The notes: generated from the letters alone by a model not told the origin. Shown: positions 50,014-58,293, numbered from the stretch's first letter. The stretch: 64,000 nucleotides of DNA from Microbacterium sp. cf332 (GCF_900102175.1 NZ_FNKN01000001.1:992001-1056000), one strand, 5' to 3'. Translations and numbers: made by a program.

Positions 50014-51733
50014 GGAAGATCACCTTTCGGACGAGGAGGTTGATGAGCGAGATGAGCAGCAGCACGATCACGATGAGGACCGTGCAGTAGGCGAATGCGT
50101 TGCCGAAGCGACCCGCATCCACCTCCGCCAGGATCTGGGAGGTCATCACCTTGATCTCCGGCGTCGTCAGGAACACGATCGGCGACAGAGTCGTCATCGA
50201 GCGGGCGAAGGCGAACGTCAGACCGGTGATGAGCGCCGATTGGATGAGCGGGAGCGTCACGGTGCGGAAGGTCGTCGCCGAATTCGCTCCGAGCGAGGTC
50301 GACGCCTCTTCGATCGCGGGATCGATCTGATTCAGGGCGGCGATGCCCGCACGCTGACCCGAGGGCAGCGAGCGCGCGACGTAGACCATGATGATCGCGA
50401 TAGCACCACCGGCCGCGGCCGTTCCACCTGCCAGGGCCGGCAGAAGCTGGATGCCGAAGACGGTCGTGGGCGTGATGTAGGCGAGGGCGTAGCCGATGCC
50501 GAGCACGGTTCCCGGTACCGCGAGCCCCATCATCCCGATGAAGTCGAACAGTCCGGCGAAGCGACGGAGCTTGCGCACCACCAGCCAGGCGATGAGCATG
50601 CCCAGGATGCCCGCTACCGGCGCCGCAACGAGCGCCATGAGCGCTGTGTCCGACATGGCCTGCGAACCGATGCCGGTCAGGACGAAGCGGAAGTGGTCGA
50701 GCGTGAACGCGTTGTTCACACCCGGCACCTGGAGGAATCCGCCGATCAGCACCGTGGCGTAGATGGTGAGGATCAAGGCGCTGAGAAGCACCACGATCGT
50801 CAGGATGGGCACGCGGATGCTGGCCGCCGCGATGGGCTGAGAACGTCCGGCGGGCTTGCCGGTCACCGTGACCACGCTGCGACGCGACACCCAGTAGCGC
50901 TGGACGAGGAACACCAGGAGCGCGGGCAGGAGGATCGTGAGCGAGTAGGCGGCACCGGCACTCGTGTTGAACTCGCCGGTGACCGCGAGATATGCGCGAC
51001 TCGCGAGCACCGTGAAGTCGCCGCCGAGCACGAGCGGGTTCGCGAGGTCGGCGATCGCCTCGACGAACAGCAGGAGGAACGACCCTGCGAAGCCGGGGAC
51101 GAGCATCGGCAGCGTGACGGAGAGGAAGATCCGCAGTCTGCTCGCTCCCAGGCCAGAGGCGGCCTCGTCCAAGGATGGATCGAGGCTCTCGAGCATGCCC
51201 TTGAAGTTCATGTAGGCGACCGGGAAGAACGACAGCGACAGCACCAGCACCAGACCGGGGAGCCCGTAGACGTCGCCCTGCACCCCGAGGATGCCGTAGG
51301 AGATCGCGCCGTTCCGTCCGAACAGGGTGATGACCGCTGTCGCGACCGCGAACGGTGGAGCGACGATCGGGGTCATCGCCAGCAGGTGCAGTGCGCGTTT
51401 CCCGCGGAACTTGATGCGCACCTGCGCGTAGGCGAACAGGAATCCGATGACGGTGCCGACGACACCGACGATGACGCCGAGCAGCATCGTGTTGCCGACG
51501 ATGCGGTGGTTCACGGGGTCGGTGACGATGCGTGCGAGGGTCGCGAGGCCGTCGGGGCTGAACGCGGCGCCGATGAGGCGCGCCACGGGGAAGGCCACCA
51601 GCAGCAGCAGCACGAGTGCCACGAGGGTCGCGAGAACGATCACGCCCGGGTCGCGGCGACCGCGGCGCCGCTTCACCGGGGCCGGGGCCGCCAGCGGGGC
51701 CGCCGCGGCCGGGGAATCGAGAACTGAGGTCAT
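49991..51733 (-). CDS. ABC transporter permease (FbpB-like, fused double permease)
   Basis: A 580-residue membrane protein carrying two BPD-permease domains in one chain, each with the EAA coupling loop: DEAASGLGASRLRIFLSVTLP in the first half and EEASTSLGANSATTFRTVTLP in the second. About twelve helices are predicted. The double form is typical of the ferric/sugar-phosphate importer group. It starts 8 bp after the substrate-binding protein gene, so the three genes form one operon. Confidence 0.9.
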   Translation of the reverse strand: MTSVLDSPAAAAPLAAPAPVKRRRGRRDPGVIVLATLVALVLLLLVAFPVARLIGAAFSPDGLATLARIVTDPVNHRIVGNTMLLGVIVGVVGTVIGFLFAYAQVRIKFRGKRALHLLAMTPIVAPPFAVATAVITLFGRNGAISYGILGVQGDVYGLPGLVLVLSLSFFPVAYMNFKGMLESLDPSLDEAASGLGASRLRIFLSVTLPMLVPGFAGSFLLLFVEAIADLANPLVLGGDFTVLASRAYLAVTGEFNTSAGAAYSLTILLPALLVFLVQRYWVSRRSVVTVTGKPAGRSQPIAAASIRVPILTIVVLLSALILTIYATVLIGGFLQVPGVNNAFTLDHFRFVLTGIGSQAMSDTALMALVAAPVAGILGMLIAWLVVRKLRRFAGLFDFIGMMGLAVPGTVLGIGYALAYITPTTVFGIQLLPALAGGTAAAGGAIAIIMVYVARSLPSGQRAGIAALNQIDPAIEEASTSLGANSATTFRTVTLPLIQSALITGLTFAFARSMTTLSPIVFLTTPEIKVMTSQILAEVDAGRFGNAFAYCTVLIVIVLLLISLINLLVRKVIFRGRTHRR

Positions 51734-51741
51734 GATCCGTC

Positions 51742-52785
51742 TCAGTCGCGAGGCGCCGGAGCGACTTCGGCGTCGAACCGCGCGACGAGCTCGCTGCGGT
51801 GCTCGCCGGCCGTCGTGATGTCGGCGTGCACGAGGTTGAGGTCGTCGAAGTCGACCATGTCGTCGGTGATGGTGGCATCCGGGTTCGTCGGAACGCTGTA
51901 GCTGCCGACCGTGGCCCCGATGTTCTGGGCCTCGGCGGTCAGCGCCCAATCGATGAAAGCCTGGCCGCCCGCGCTGTTGCGCGCGTTCTTGATGAGCGAG
52001 ACGGCGCCGACCTCGTAGCCCACGCCCTCCTCCGGGAACGTCGTCGTCAGGTTCGTGAACCCCTCGTTGATGAACTTCTGGCAGTCCTGCGCGAAGATCA
52101 CACCGGTGGCGACCTCGCCGCGACCCGCCATCTGTCCCGGGGCGCTCCCCGTCTTGGCGTACTGCAGGATGTTGGGGTGCAGCTGCCGGAAGTAGTCGAG
52201 CGCGGCGTCCTCGTCGCCGTCATTGAGCTCGACCTCTGTCCACACTGCCTGATAGGCGGTGCCCGAGGTTCCCGGGTGCGCCATCGCGACGTTGCTCTTG
52301 AAAGTCGGCTCTGCGAGCTCGGCCCAGGATTCGGGCGCGTCGGCGCCGATGCGGTCGAGCACGTCGGTGTTGGAGCAGAAACTGAGCGCTCCGACGTAGA
52401 TGCCGGTCCACAGGTTGTCCGGGTCGCGGTACTCGTCAGCGATCGCCGACGCGTTCGGCGACTCGTACGCCTCGATGAAGCCCGCATCTGCGGCGGCGAG
52501 GTGTCCCTCGGCGCCCCCACCGAACCAGGCGTCGAACTCCGGCGCGTCGCCCGTCGAGCTCAAGCGCGCGACCGTCTCGCCGCCGCTGAGTCGAACGTAA
52601 TTGGCGGGGTAGCCGGTCGACTCGGTGAATGCGGCTGCGACCGCCTGGCAGAACTCCTCCTGCGGCGTGCAGATGAAGGTGACGCGCTCCTTGCCGTCGC
52701 TCGCTCCCGGCGAAGCGGCGCATCCGCTGAGGATCAGGGCGCCGGCGGCCAGGCCGACGGCGAATCGGGGCAGAGATGTGGACAC
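51742..52785 (-). CDS. ABC transporter substrate-binding lipoprotein (Fe3+/AfuA-type family)
   Basis: A 347-residue lipoprotein with lipobox LSGC (Cys22). The COG1840-type fold shows ICTPQEEFCQAVAAAF, FDAWFGGGAEGHLAAADAG and TFKSNVAMAHPGTSGTAYQAVW. True ferric-binding relatives carry a tyrosine pair in the segment after the RGEVA motif. Here that segment reads ATGVIFAQDCQKF with no Tyr, so a non-iron cargo such as a phosphosugar or other anion is more likely (inference). GTG 52785 follows GAAGGAG at seven nt; an upstream in-frame start would spoil the signal peptide. Confidence 0.85.
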   Translation of the reverse strand: MSTSLPRFAVGLAAGALILSGCAASPGASDGKERVTFICTPQEEFCQAVAAAFTESTGYPANYVRLSGGETVARLSSTGDAPEFDAWFGGGAEGHLAAADAGFIEAYESPNASAIADEYRDPDNLWTGIYVGALSFCSNTDVLDRIGADAPESWAELAEPTFKSNVAMAHPGTSGTAYQAVWTEVELNDGDEDAALDYFRQLHPNILQYAKTGSAPGQMAGRGEVATGVIFAQDCQKFINEGFTNLTTTFPEEGVGYEVGAVSLIKNARNSAGGQAFIDWALTAEAQNIGATVGSYSVPTNPDATITDDMVDFDDLNLVHADITTAGEHRSELVARFDAEVAPAPRD

Positions 52786-52841
52786 GGCGGAACTCCTTCG
52801 TTCGGTGCGGCATCGCGGCCGCGCGGGGTGCAACGTCGACA

Positions 52842-52847
52842 ACGCTA
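52842..52847 (-). promoter_or_regulatory. -10 element TAGCGT of the ABC transporter operon
   Basis: On the minus strand TAGCGT predicts a transcript start near 52835 and a leader of about 50 nt before GTG 52785. Confidence 0.5.
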
Positions 52848-52868
52848 TGGGCGGCGCCCCAGCGGAAT

Positions 52869-52907
52869 CGTCACGCGACGGTGACGCCTGGTGACGAAAC
52901 CGTCACC
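52869..52907. promoter_or_regulatory. Twin dyads upstream of the ABC transporter operon
   Basis: CGTCAC-N6-GTGACG (52869-52886) and GGTGAC-N6-GTCACC (52890-52907) share the same geometry, and their centres are 21 bp apart, two helical turns. The first overlaps the expected -35 region. This is where an activator of the OmpR type would bind, and the regulator gene lies immediately upstream. Confidence 0.65.
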
Positions 52908-52919
52908 AAGCAGGAGCCG

Positions 52920-53612
52920 TCATCCGACGCGTCGCAGGCTGTAGCCGCGACCGCGGTCGCTGGTGATCCGTGCCCCGGCGCCCGGGTGCGCGGCGTCCAG
53001 TTTGTGCCGCAGCCGGTAGACGGCCGCCTTGAGCATGTCGCGGCCTCCGTGCGGCTCGACAGTCCCCCACGCAGAGAGCAGCAGGTGCGCGTAGGTCACG
53101 GTCTCTCCACGAGCGGCGACGAGAGCCGCGACGATGGCGAACTCCGTCGTGGTCAGGCGAGCGCGGTCCGACCCGAGCACCGCTTCGTTCGCGCCGGGCT
53201 CGATGCGCAGCCCGCCCCATTCGAGACCGTCGTCCTGACTCTCGGTGCGCCACCTCACGAGCCGCCGCGCGCGCAGTGCGAGCTCGCGCGGATGGAACGG
53301 CTTGCCGATGTAGTCGTCCGCCTCGGCCTCCAGGCCCTCGATCCGATCCGCCGCCTCGGAGCGTGCCGTCACGACCATCACCGGCACCCGCCAGGCGGCC
53401 TTCACCCGGCGGCAGAGCGTGATGCCCGATGCCCCCGGCAGCATGACGTCGACGACGAGGATGTCGGGGAGTCTGGTCTGCAGCTGCGACCACGCCTTCT
53501 CGGCGGACCCGAACATCTCGGTGCGGAAACCGTGGGTCTCGAGCGCGAACGAGATGATGTCGCGCATGTCCGGCTCATCGTCGACGACGAACGCGAGGGG
53601 CTCATCCCCCAT
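52920..53612 (-). CDS. OmpR-family response regulator for the ABC transporter
   Basis: A 230-residue regulator: receiver acidic pair VDDEPD, phosphoacceptor Asp near 54 in VVDVMLPGASG, Thr in VVTARS and Lys in DDYIGKPF. It has a winged helix with LTTTEFAIVAALVAARGETVTYAHLL and DMLKAAVYRLRHKL. GGAGG lies six nt before ATG 53612, which overlaps the kinase gene by 11 bp. Twin dyads directly downstream, before the transporter operon, are its likely targets. Confidence 0.92.
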   Translation of the reverse strand: MGDEPLAFVVDDEPDMRDIISFALETHGFRTEMFGSAEKAWSQLQTRLPDILVVDVMLPGASGITLCRRVKAAWRVPVMVVTARSEAADRIEGLEAEADDYIGKPFHPRELALRARRLVRWRTESQDDGLEWGGLRIEPGANEAVLGSDRARLTTTEFAIVAALVAARGETVTYAHLLLSAWGTVEPHGGRDMLKAAVYRLRHKLDAAHPGAGARITSDRGRGYSLRRVG

Positions 53613-54411
53613 GACGACCTCCGTAGGGAAGGGTGAACATGACCGTCGTCCCCCTCCCCGAAAGCGTATCGACGAACAGCCTCCCGCCGTGGAGCTCGAC
53701 GAGCTGCTGCGAGATGAAGAGGCCGATGCCGGTGCCGTTGCCGAGCGGCTGACCGCTGGCGAAGCGCGTGAAGAGCCGGTCGCGCTGCTCGGGCGACATC
53801 CCCGCTCCGCCGTCGCTGACCGCGATGACCGCTCCGTCGTCGATCCACCAGAGTCTGACCTCGACGCGGCCACCCTCGATATCGCTGCGGGCGGCATTGG
53901 AGATCAGGTTGACCACGACCTGGCGGATGGTCTCGGGGTCGACGTCGATCAGCGCCGGTGCCCCGCTCGAGTCGAGCACGATGTCACGGCGGGTGAGGGG
54001 CGTCACGTCCTCGACGATGTCGCGGAGCAGGCGGCGGAGATCGACGGGCAGGCGCGAGATCGAGAAGAGCCCCGCCTCGATTCGCGCCCGGACGAGGAGC
54101 TGCTCCGCGAGCGAGCTCGTCCAGTGGGCGTTGTCGATGATCTTCCGCACGAATCGGGACTGATGCTCGGTCAGTTCCCCGGCGGACTCATCGGCGAGCA
54201 GTTCGGCGGATCCGCGGATGATCGCAAGCGGAGTGCGTATCTCGTGGCTGAGGGCCGACACTTGGTCGGCTCGGCGCAACGCGAGTTCGTCGAGCTCGCG
54301 GATCCGACGTCCACGCGTGACGTTGGTCCGCGCGAGGACGGCGATCGCGACGCCCGCCCCGACGAGAGCCACCCCCATGATGACCGCGCCCACGATGAGC
54401 GTCGCGTTCAC
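53602..54411 (-). CDS. Sensor histidine kinase without extracellular sensor domain
   Basis: A 269-residue kinase with one N-terminal membrane helix (about 3-28) and practically nothing outside the cell. It continues into HisKA (LSHEIRTPLAII, His near 56) and HATPase (NLISNAARSD, DGGAG, GTGIGLFI). With no sensor domain it probably receives the signal from the adjacent ABC transporter. GTG 54411 puts the membrane helix at the N terminus; no strong ribosome site is visible, so the start is uncertain. Confidence 0.85.
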   Translation of the reverse strand: MNATLIVGAVIMGVALVGAGVAIAVLARTNVTRGRRIRELDELALRRADQVSALSHEIRTPLAIIRGSAELLADESAGELTEHQSRFVRKIIDNAHWTSSLAEQLLVRARIEAGLFSISRLPVDLRRLLRDIVEDVTPLTRRDIVLDSSGAPALIDVDPETIRQVVVNLISNAARSDIEGGRVEVRLWWIDDGAVIAVSDGGAGMSPEQRDRLFTRFASGQPLGNGTGIGLFISQQLVELHGGRLFVDTLSGRGTTVMFTLPYGGRHGG

Positions 54412-54610
54412 GGGAGGCGACCGGCGGCCGGCGCCGCGGGTCGCCGCGGTCGGGTGTGATGCACACGGGGAGCATATACACGGCACGGGGGTCGGGAAGG
54501 CGTGACGGCTCGCGCGCCACCTTCGGGCGGTTCGCACGTTTGGTCGGAATGGACGTATCTCGTCGCCGTGGGCACCGACTTTCGCACCGGAAGCCACAAA
54601 GATCGGCGGT

Positions 54611-54623
54611 GTGGTAGGACCAC
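54611..54623. promoter_or_regulatory. Operator-like dyad GTGGT-AGG-ACCAC
   Basis: A perfect 5-bp inverted repeat with a 3-nt spacer lies 15 bp upstream of the TTTAAT -10 box of the four-cysteine regulator gene, covering its -35 region. The same GTGGT-N3-ACCAC dyad occurs at 58316-58330 before cydA. Confidence 0.6.
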
Positions 54624-54638
54624 AGGTGCCTTCCCGTG

Positions 54639-54644
54639 TTTAAT
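54639..54644 (+). promoter_or_regulatory. -10 element TTTAAT of a leaderless promoter
   Basis: TTTAAT, preceded by TG, ends 8 nt before GTG 54652; no ribosome site lies in between. Confidence 0.45.
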
Positions 54645-54651
54645 GAGACGC

Positions 54652-55278
54652 GTGAGCACCGTGACCGTCGGATACAGCGCCATCTCGAGCTACTCGCGCG
54701 TAGAGATCCTGCACCTCATCCAGGAACAGCCGCGCCGGACCATCGGCGAGCTGCAGGAGGCGACGGACCTCCACCCGAACACCATCCGCGAACACCTCGC
54801 GCGCCTGATCTCGGACGGCTTCGTCGTCGCCGAGAAGGAGCACCGCACGACGCGCGGCCGCCCCCGCGTGCTCTACAGCGCGGCCGACGGAGACGCGACC
54901 CGCAGTGCCGTCCAACGCCGCAAGGTGCGGGATGCCGCACAGCGGGGCGACCTGATGCGCCGGGTCCTCACCCTCGACGTGCCCGACGTCCTCGAGACCC
55001 GGGCCCTGCACCAGATCGATGCGCTGGTCGAGGAGCTCGAGGACGAGGGCTTCGACCCGATCATCGACGACACCGCCCTCACGGTCGATCTGACCCCGTG
55101 CGCGCACGCGACCGCCCAGGCAGATCACCGCGAGGTGCTGTGCAGCGTCCACCTGAGCCTGCTCCAGGGCGTGCTCACCGAGGCGGGCGGGCCGCTCGCC
55201 GTCGACGGCATGCGGTCGTCGTGCGACCCGTCGGTCTGCATCATCCAGCTGCTCCACGCGGCGACGACGCACGACTGA
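54652..55278 (+). CDS. HTH regulator with four-cysteine (SufR-like) C-terminal domain
   Basis: A 208-residue regulator. The N-terminal winged helix (about 15-78) reads SRVEILHLIQEQPRRTIGEL and HPNTIREHLARLISDGFV with wing RGRPRVLYS. The C-terminal domain holds Cys150, Cys164, Cys191 and Cys196 (Cx13C, x26, Cx4C) within PCAHATAQADHREVLCSVHLSLLQG and SSCDPSVC. That resembles the Fe-S-ligating part of COG2345/SufR-type regulators. It is therefore a candidate oxygen, NO or redox sensor. A dyad over its own promoter and the same dyad at cydA suggest it represses itself and the cytochrome bd operon. GTG 54652 follows a leaderless -10 box; ATG 54643 is an alternative. Confidence 0.78.
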   Translation: MSTVTVGYSAISSYSRVEILHLIQEQPRRTIGELQEATDLHPNTIREHLARLISDGFVVAEKEHRTTRGRPRVLYSAADGDATRSAVQRRKVRDAAQRGDLMRRVLTLDVPDVLETRALHQIDALVEELEDEGFDPIIDDTALTVDLTPCAHATAQADHREVLCSVHLSLLQGVLTEAGGPLAVDGMRSSCDPSVCIIQLLHAATTHD

Positions 55279-55309
55279 GCGGGCGGCCCGACGACGGAAG
55301 CGCGGCGCG

Positions 55310-55891
55310 TCAGCGTCGGGTCGACGACGCCGCGGCCACGAGAAGCTCGGCGGTCGAGCGAGCGAGTGCGGCGCGGTGTCCTGGTTCACGCAGGCGCATG
55401 GCGAGGTCGCCGCTCACGACGAGGAGCAGCCGCTCCGCGAGGTCGGCCGCCGCTTCGGGTTCGGGAACGACCGCCCGAGCGAGCTCGGCGAGCCGGGCGC
55501 GCATCGCGTCGGTGTCGGCACGCACCGCGGACGCGACCTCCGTCGGCGGGTCGGAGTATTCGGCCGCTGCACCGAGGAAGGCGCACCATCGCGAGCCATG
55601 CGGCTCGTCGCGGAAGTCGTCAAGCGCGTCGAAGATCGCGAGCAGTCGGCCCGCGTCGTCCGAGCCGCGTGAGATCGCGGTGTCCCACGTCTCGAGCCAC
55701 GCCCGCTGACGCCGATCGAGCGCTGCCGCGAGGAGCGATTCCTTGCTCGGATAGCCGCGATACAGCGTCGCGGCCGAGACGCCCGCCCGCGCGATGACGG
55801 CGTCGATCGGCGTCGCCGCGATGCCGCGCGTGAAGAACAGGTCCTCGGCGGCGTCGAGGATGCGTTCCTCGGTCTTCGGCCGCAATCCCAT
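55310..55891 (-). CDS. TetR family transcriptional regulator
   Basis: A 193-residue repressor: N-terminal helix-turn-helix TEERILDAAEDLFFTRGIAATPIDAVIARAGVSAATLYRGYPSKESLL (about 7-54), then a ligand-binding helical domain. It is divergent from an MFS gene, and the -10 boxes of the two genes overlap. A 12-bp palindrome just inside the MFS coding region is the probable operator controlling both. Confidence 0.9.
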   Translation of the reverse strand: MGLRPKTEERILDAAEDLFFTRGIAATPIDAVIARAGVSAATLYRGYPSKESLLAAALDRRQRAWLETWDTAISRGSDDAGRLLAIFDALDDFRDEPHGSRWCAFLGAAAEYSDPPTEVASAVRADTDAMRARLAELARAVVPEPEAAADLAERLLLVVSGDLAMRLREPGHRAALARSTAELLVAAASSTRR

Positions 55892-55897
55892 GTCAGC

Positions 55898-55907
55898 ACT
55901 CTATGCT
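55898..55907. promoter_or_regulatory. Overlapping divergent -10 boxes of tetR and MFS genes
   Basis: TAGAGT (minus strand, 55898-55903) ends 7 nt before the tetR ATG and TATGCT (plus strand, 55902-55907) ends 8 nt before GTG 55915. The two hexamers share the TA at 55902-55903, so only one polymerase can use the site at a time. Confidence 0.5.
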
Positions 55908-55914
55908 CGGGAAA

Positions 55915-57165
55915 GTGAAACGATCGTTTTTGTTTTTACGCTGGTCGTCGGTCGCCTCCGGGATCGCGCTCATCGCTGCGACCTATGGCCTCGTGCGCCT
56001 GGCCTTCGGCCTGCACCTGCCGGAGATGAGCGCCGACCTGACGATCGACACCGCAGTGGCGGGCCTCGTGTCCGCCGCAGGATCGGTGGTCTACGCGATC
56101 GCCGCGCTCGTCGGCTTCCTCGTCGCCGAACGTCGCCCGCGCCTGCTGATCGTCGCCGCGACGGCCACCGCGGCGGGGGGCGCGGCGGGGCTCGCCCTGG
56201 CCCCGCATGCCGCCGCCTTCGGGTTCGCCGCCACGATCGCCTCAGCCGGCGCCGGGCTCGCGTCGCCCGCGCTCGTGCGCATCGTCGCGCGGACGTTCGC
56301 CGACCGCGACGCGAGCACCCCGCAGGCCGTCGTGAACGCCGGCACCGGTCCCGGACTCATCGCGGCGGGCATCCTCACGATCGCTCTCGCGCCCGATTGG
56401 CGCCTTTCGTGGGCCGTCGCCGCCTTCGCGACGCTCGCTGCCGGCATCGCCGTGCTCGTGTCCGACCGACTCGGCGAGCGAGAGCGAGAGCGAGAGCCCG
56501 AGCACGGGCCCGATGCCGCCTCTACAGACGCCCCTCACCCCCTCCGTCGCGGCGCGGAGACGCGCGCATCTCGCGCGACGGCCGTTCCGAGCCCTCGCTG
56601 GTGGGGCTCCCATCGGCAAGCGATCGCCGCAGCCGTCCTGCTGGGGTTCGGCGCTGCTGCGATCTGGAACTATGGCCGCGTCGTCCTCGTCGACGCCGGC
56701 GCATCGGAGGCCGGTTCGGTGATGGCTTGGGTGCTGATCGGATGCGGCGGCACCGGCGTCATCGCGACATCCGCCGCCCTACGGCGACTGAGACCGGAGT
56801 CGCTCTGGACCGTCGCAGCGGTGCTCGTCGCCGCCGCGACATTCGCTCTAGGCGTCGCGCCGACCGACCACACGGTCGGGGTCGCGGCGCCGGTGCTGTT
56901 CGGATGGGCGTACGTCACCGCGACGGGCGCGCTCATCGCCTGGACGACCCGCGTCGATCCGTCGTATGCCGCGGCGGGCACGGCGGTGCTGTTCGTCGTC
57001 TTCATGGTCGGCCAGGCGATCGGCGCCGCCGTGATCGGAGCGATCCTCCCCGTCGCCGCGCCGGGTGTCGCGTTCGGGATCGCGGCGGCCGTGAGCCTCG
57101 CGGCCGGCGCGACGGCCGCGGTGCCGCGTCGCACACGGGTGCACGCGCCCCCGGCGTCGGCCTGA
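55915..57165 (+). CDS. MFS transporter controlled by divergent TetR regulator
   Basis: A 416-residue transporter with twelve helices: VASGIALIAATYGLVRLAFGLHLPEM, GFLVAERRPRLLIV (loop 2-3), GAGLASPALVRIVARTFADRD and a polar central loop near 190-225. It resembles the YbfB/CynX-like MFS exporters. GTG 55915 is preferred to ATG 55903 because the latter lies inside the -10 box. The operator-like palindrome AAACGATCGTTT covers codons 2-5. Confidence 0.82.
   Translation: MKRSFLFLRWSSVASGIALIAATYGLVRLAFGLHLPEMSADLTIDTAVAGLVSAAGSVVYAIAALVGFLVAERRPRLLIVAATATAAGGAAGLALAPHAAAFGFAATIASAGAGLASPALVRIVARTFADRDASTPQAVVNAGTGPGLIAAGILTIALAPDWRLSWAVAAFATLAAGIAVLVSDRLGEREREREPEHGPDAASTDAPHPLRRGAETRASRATAVPSPRWWGSHRQAIAAAVLLGFGAAAIWNYGRVVLVDAGASEAGSVMAWVLIGCGGTGVIATSAALRRLRPESLWTVAAVLVAAATFALGVAPTDHTVGVAAPVLFGWAYVTATGALIAWTTRVDPSYAAAGTAVLFVVFMVGQAIGAAVIGAILPVAAPGVAFGIAAAVSLAAGATAAVPRRTRVHAPPASA
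55918..55929. promoter_or_regulatory. TetR operator-like palindrome AAACGATCGTTT inside the MFS start
   Basis: A perfect 12-bp palindrome immediately follows the MFS start codon. It also lies about 15-26 bp upstream of the tetR -10 box, i.e. in that gene's spacer/-35 region, so one bound dimer can block both genes. Confidence 0.6.
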
Positions 57166-57188
57166 GGCCGGGTCGACACTTGCGCCGC

Positions 57189-57219
57189 GACACCGCGGGT
57201 CCCGCATCCCGTGGGTGTC
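57189..57219. terminator. Hairpin between MFS and moaA
   Basis: GACACCGCGGG pairs with CCCGTGGGTGTC (one bulged base) around an 8-nt loop. It overlaps the moaA stop codon and serves the convergent genes. Confidence 0.5.
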
Positions 57220-58228
57220 AGCCGCCGATGGCGTTCATGCCCCGGGCGGGCTGGAGGAAGCCGGGGTCGTCGATCGCGTGACCCGCCTTCTTGCCGGCGA
57301 TGCAGTTGCGCAGGACGCGGTCGACCTCGGCCGCCCGCAGCTCCGTCGAGGCGTCCGAGCGCAGCACCGGCAGGAGGTCGTATTCGTCGATCGAGAACAG
57401 GCAGTTGCGCAGCTGCCCATCGGCGGTCAGCCGCATCCGGTCGCACGCTCCGCAGAAGGGCGCGGTGACCGATGCGATGACGCCGACCGTGTGCGGTCCG
57501 CCGTCGAGACGCCACTGCTCGGCGGGCGCCCCGCCGCGTCCCGGCACCGGTTCCAACGCCCAGCGGGCGGCGAGCGCCTCGAGGATCTCATCGCGCGTGA
57601 CCATGGTCGATCGGTCCCACGTGTGACCGGCATCGAGCGGCATCTGCTCGATGAAACGCATCTGCGCGTCGTGCGCGACGGCGAACGCGACGAGGTCGAC
57701 GAGCTCGTCGTCGTTCACGCCGCGCATCGCGACGGCGTTGATCTTCAGCGGACGCAGCCCCGAGGCCTGCGCCGCGCGGATGCCGTCGAGCACGTCTTCG
57801 AGACGATCTCGGCGCGTCAACGCGCGGAAGCGGTCACGGTCGAGGGTGTCGAGTGAGATGTTGAGTCGAGTGAGGCCCGCATCGACGAGATCGGGCAGGA
57901 CCTCGGGCAGACGGATGCCGTTGGTCGTCATCGCTATCTGCATGCGACCGGTCGCGGTCTCGAGGGCGGCGAGGCGTCGCACGATCTCGACGATGTCGGT
58001 CCGCAGCAGCGGCTCGCCCCCGGTGAGGCGGAAGGTCGTGATGCCCGCGGCCGCCGCGACGGTGGCGACCTCGACGATCTCGTCGAGGGTGAGGATGCTC
58101 TGCCGGGCGAGCCACTCGTTGCCCTGCTCGGGCATGCAGTACGTGCATCGCAGCGAGCAGCGGTCGGTCAGCGAGATCCGCAGGTCTCGGTGGACCCGGG
58201 CGAATCTGTCGACGAGCGGCTGCCCCAT
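57218..58228 (-). CDS. moaA: GTP 3',8-cyclase MoaA (molybdenum cofactor biosynthesis)
   Basis: A 336-residue radical SAM enzyme for the first step of molybdopterin synthesis. The N-terminal cluster motif is CSLRCTYC (Cys24, 28, 31). The C-terminal cluster has FCGACDRMRLTADGQLRNC, and the chain ends in GG as needed for activity. LTGGEPLLR and NISLDTLDRDRF are also conserved. No other moa or moe gene is present in the window. TACGCT ends 7 nt before ATG 58228, suggesting a leaderless mRNA. The gene is divergent from cydA. Confidence 0.95.
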   Translation of the reverse strand: MGQPLVDRFARVHRDLRISLTDRCSLRCTYCMPEQGNEWLARQSILTLDEIVEVATVAAAAGITTFRLTGGEPLLRTDIVEIVRRLAALETATGRMQIAMTTNGIRLPEVLPDLVDAGLTRLNISLDTLDRDRFRALTRRDRLEDVLDGIRAAQASGLRPLKINAVAMRGVNDDELVDLVAFAVAHDAQMRFIEQMPLDAGHTWDRSTMVTRDEILEALAARWALEPVPGRGGAPAEQWRLDGGPHTVGVIASVTAPFCGACDRMRLTADGQLRNCLFSIDEYDLLPVLRSDASTELRAAEVDRVLRNCIAGKKAGHAIDDPGFLQPARGMNAIGG

Positions 58229-58234
58229 GGATCG

Positions 58235-58240
58235 AGCGTA
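58235..58240 (-). promoter_or_regulatory. -10 element TACGCT of the moaA leaderless promoter
   Basis: On the minus strand TACGCT ends 7 nt before ATG 58228. Confidence 0.45.
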
Positions 58241-58293
58241 GACGGCGGAGCACGACCCGAGGGTCGACGCGGGCATATCCACGGCCGCCCCGT

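Noticed and set aside
51742..54411. Calling the ABC cluster a ferric iron uptake system
   Set aside because: The substrate-binding protein lacks the tyrosine pair of ferric-binding proteins and no DtxR-like box was recognised; only the fold family is supported.
54502..54651. Longer N terminus for the four-cysteine regulator
   Set aside because: The upstream in-frame stretch contains the operator dyad and the -10 box and has no helix-turn-helix similarity.
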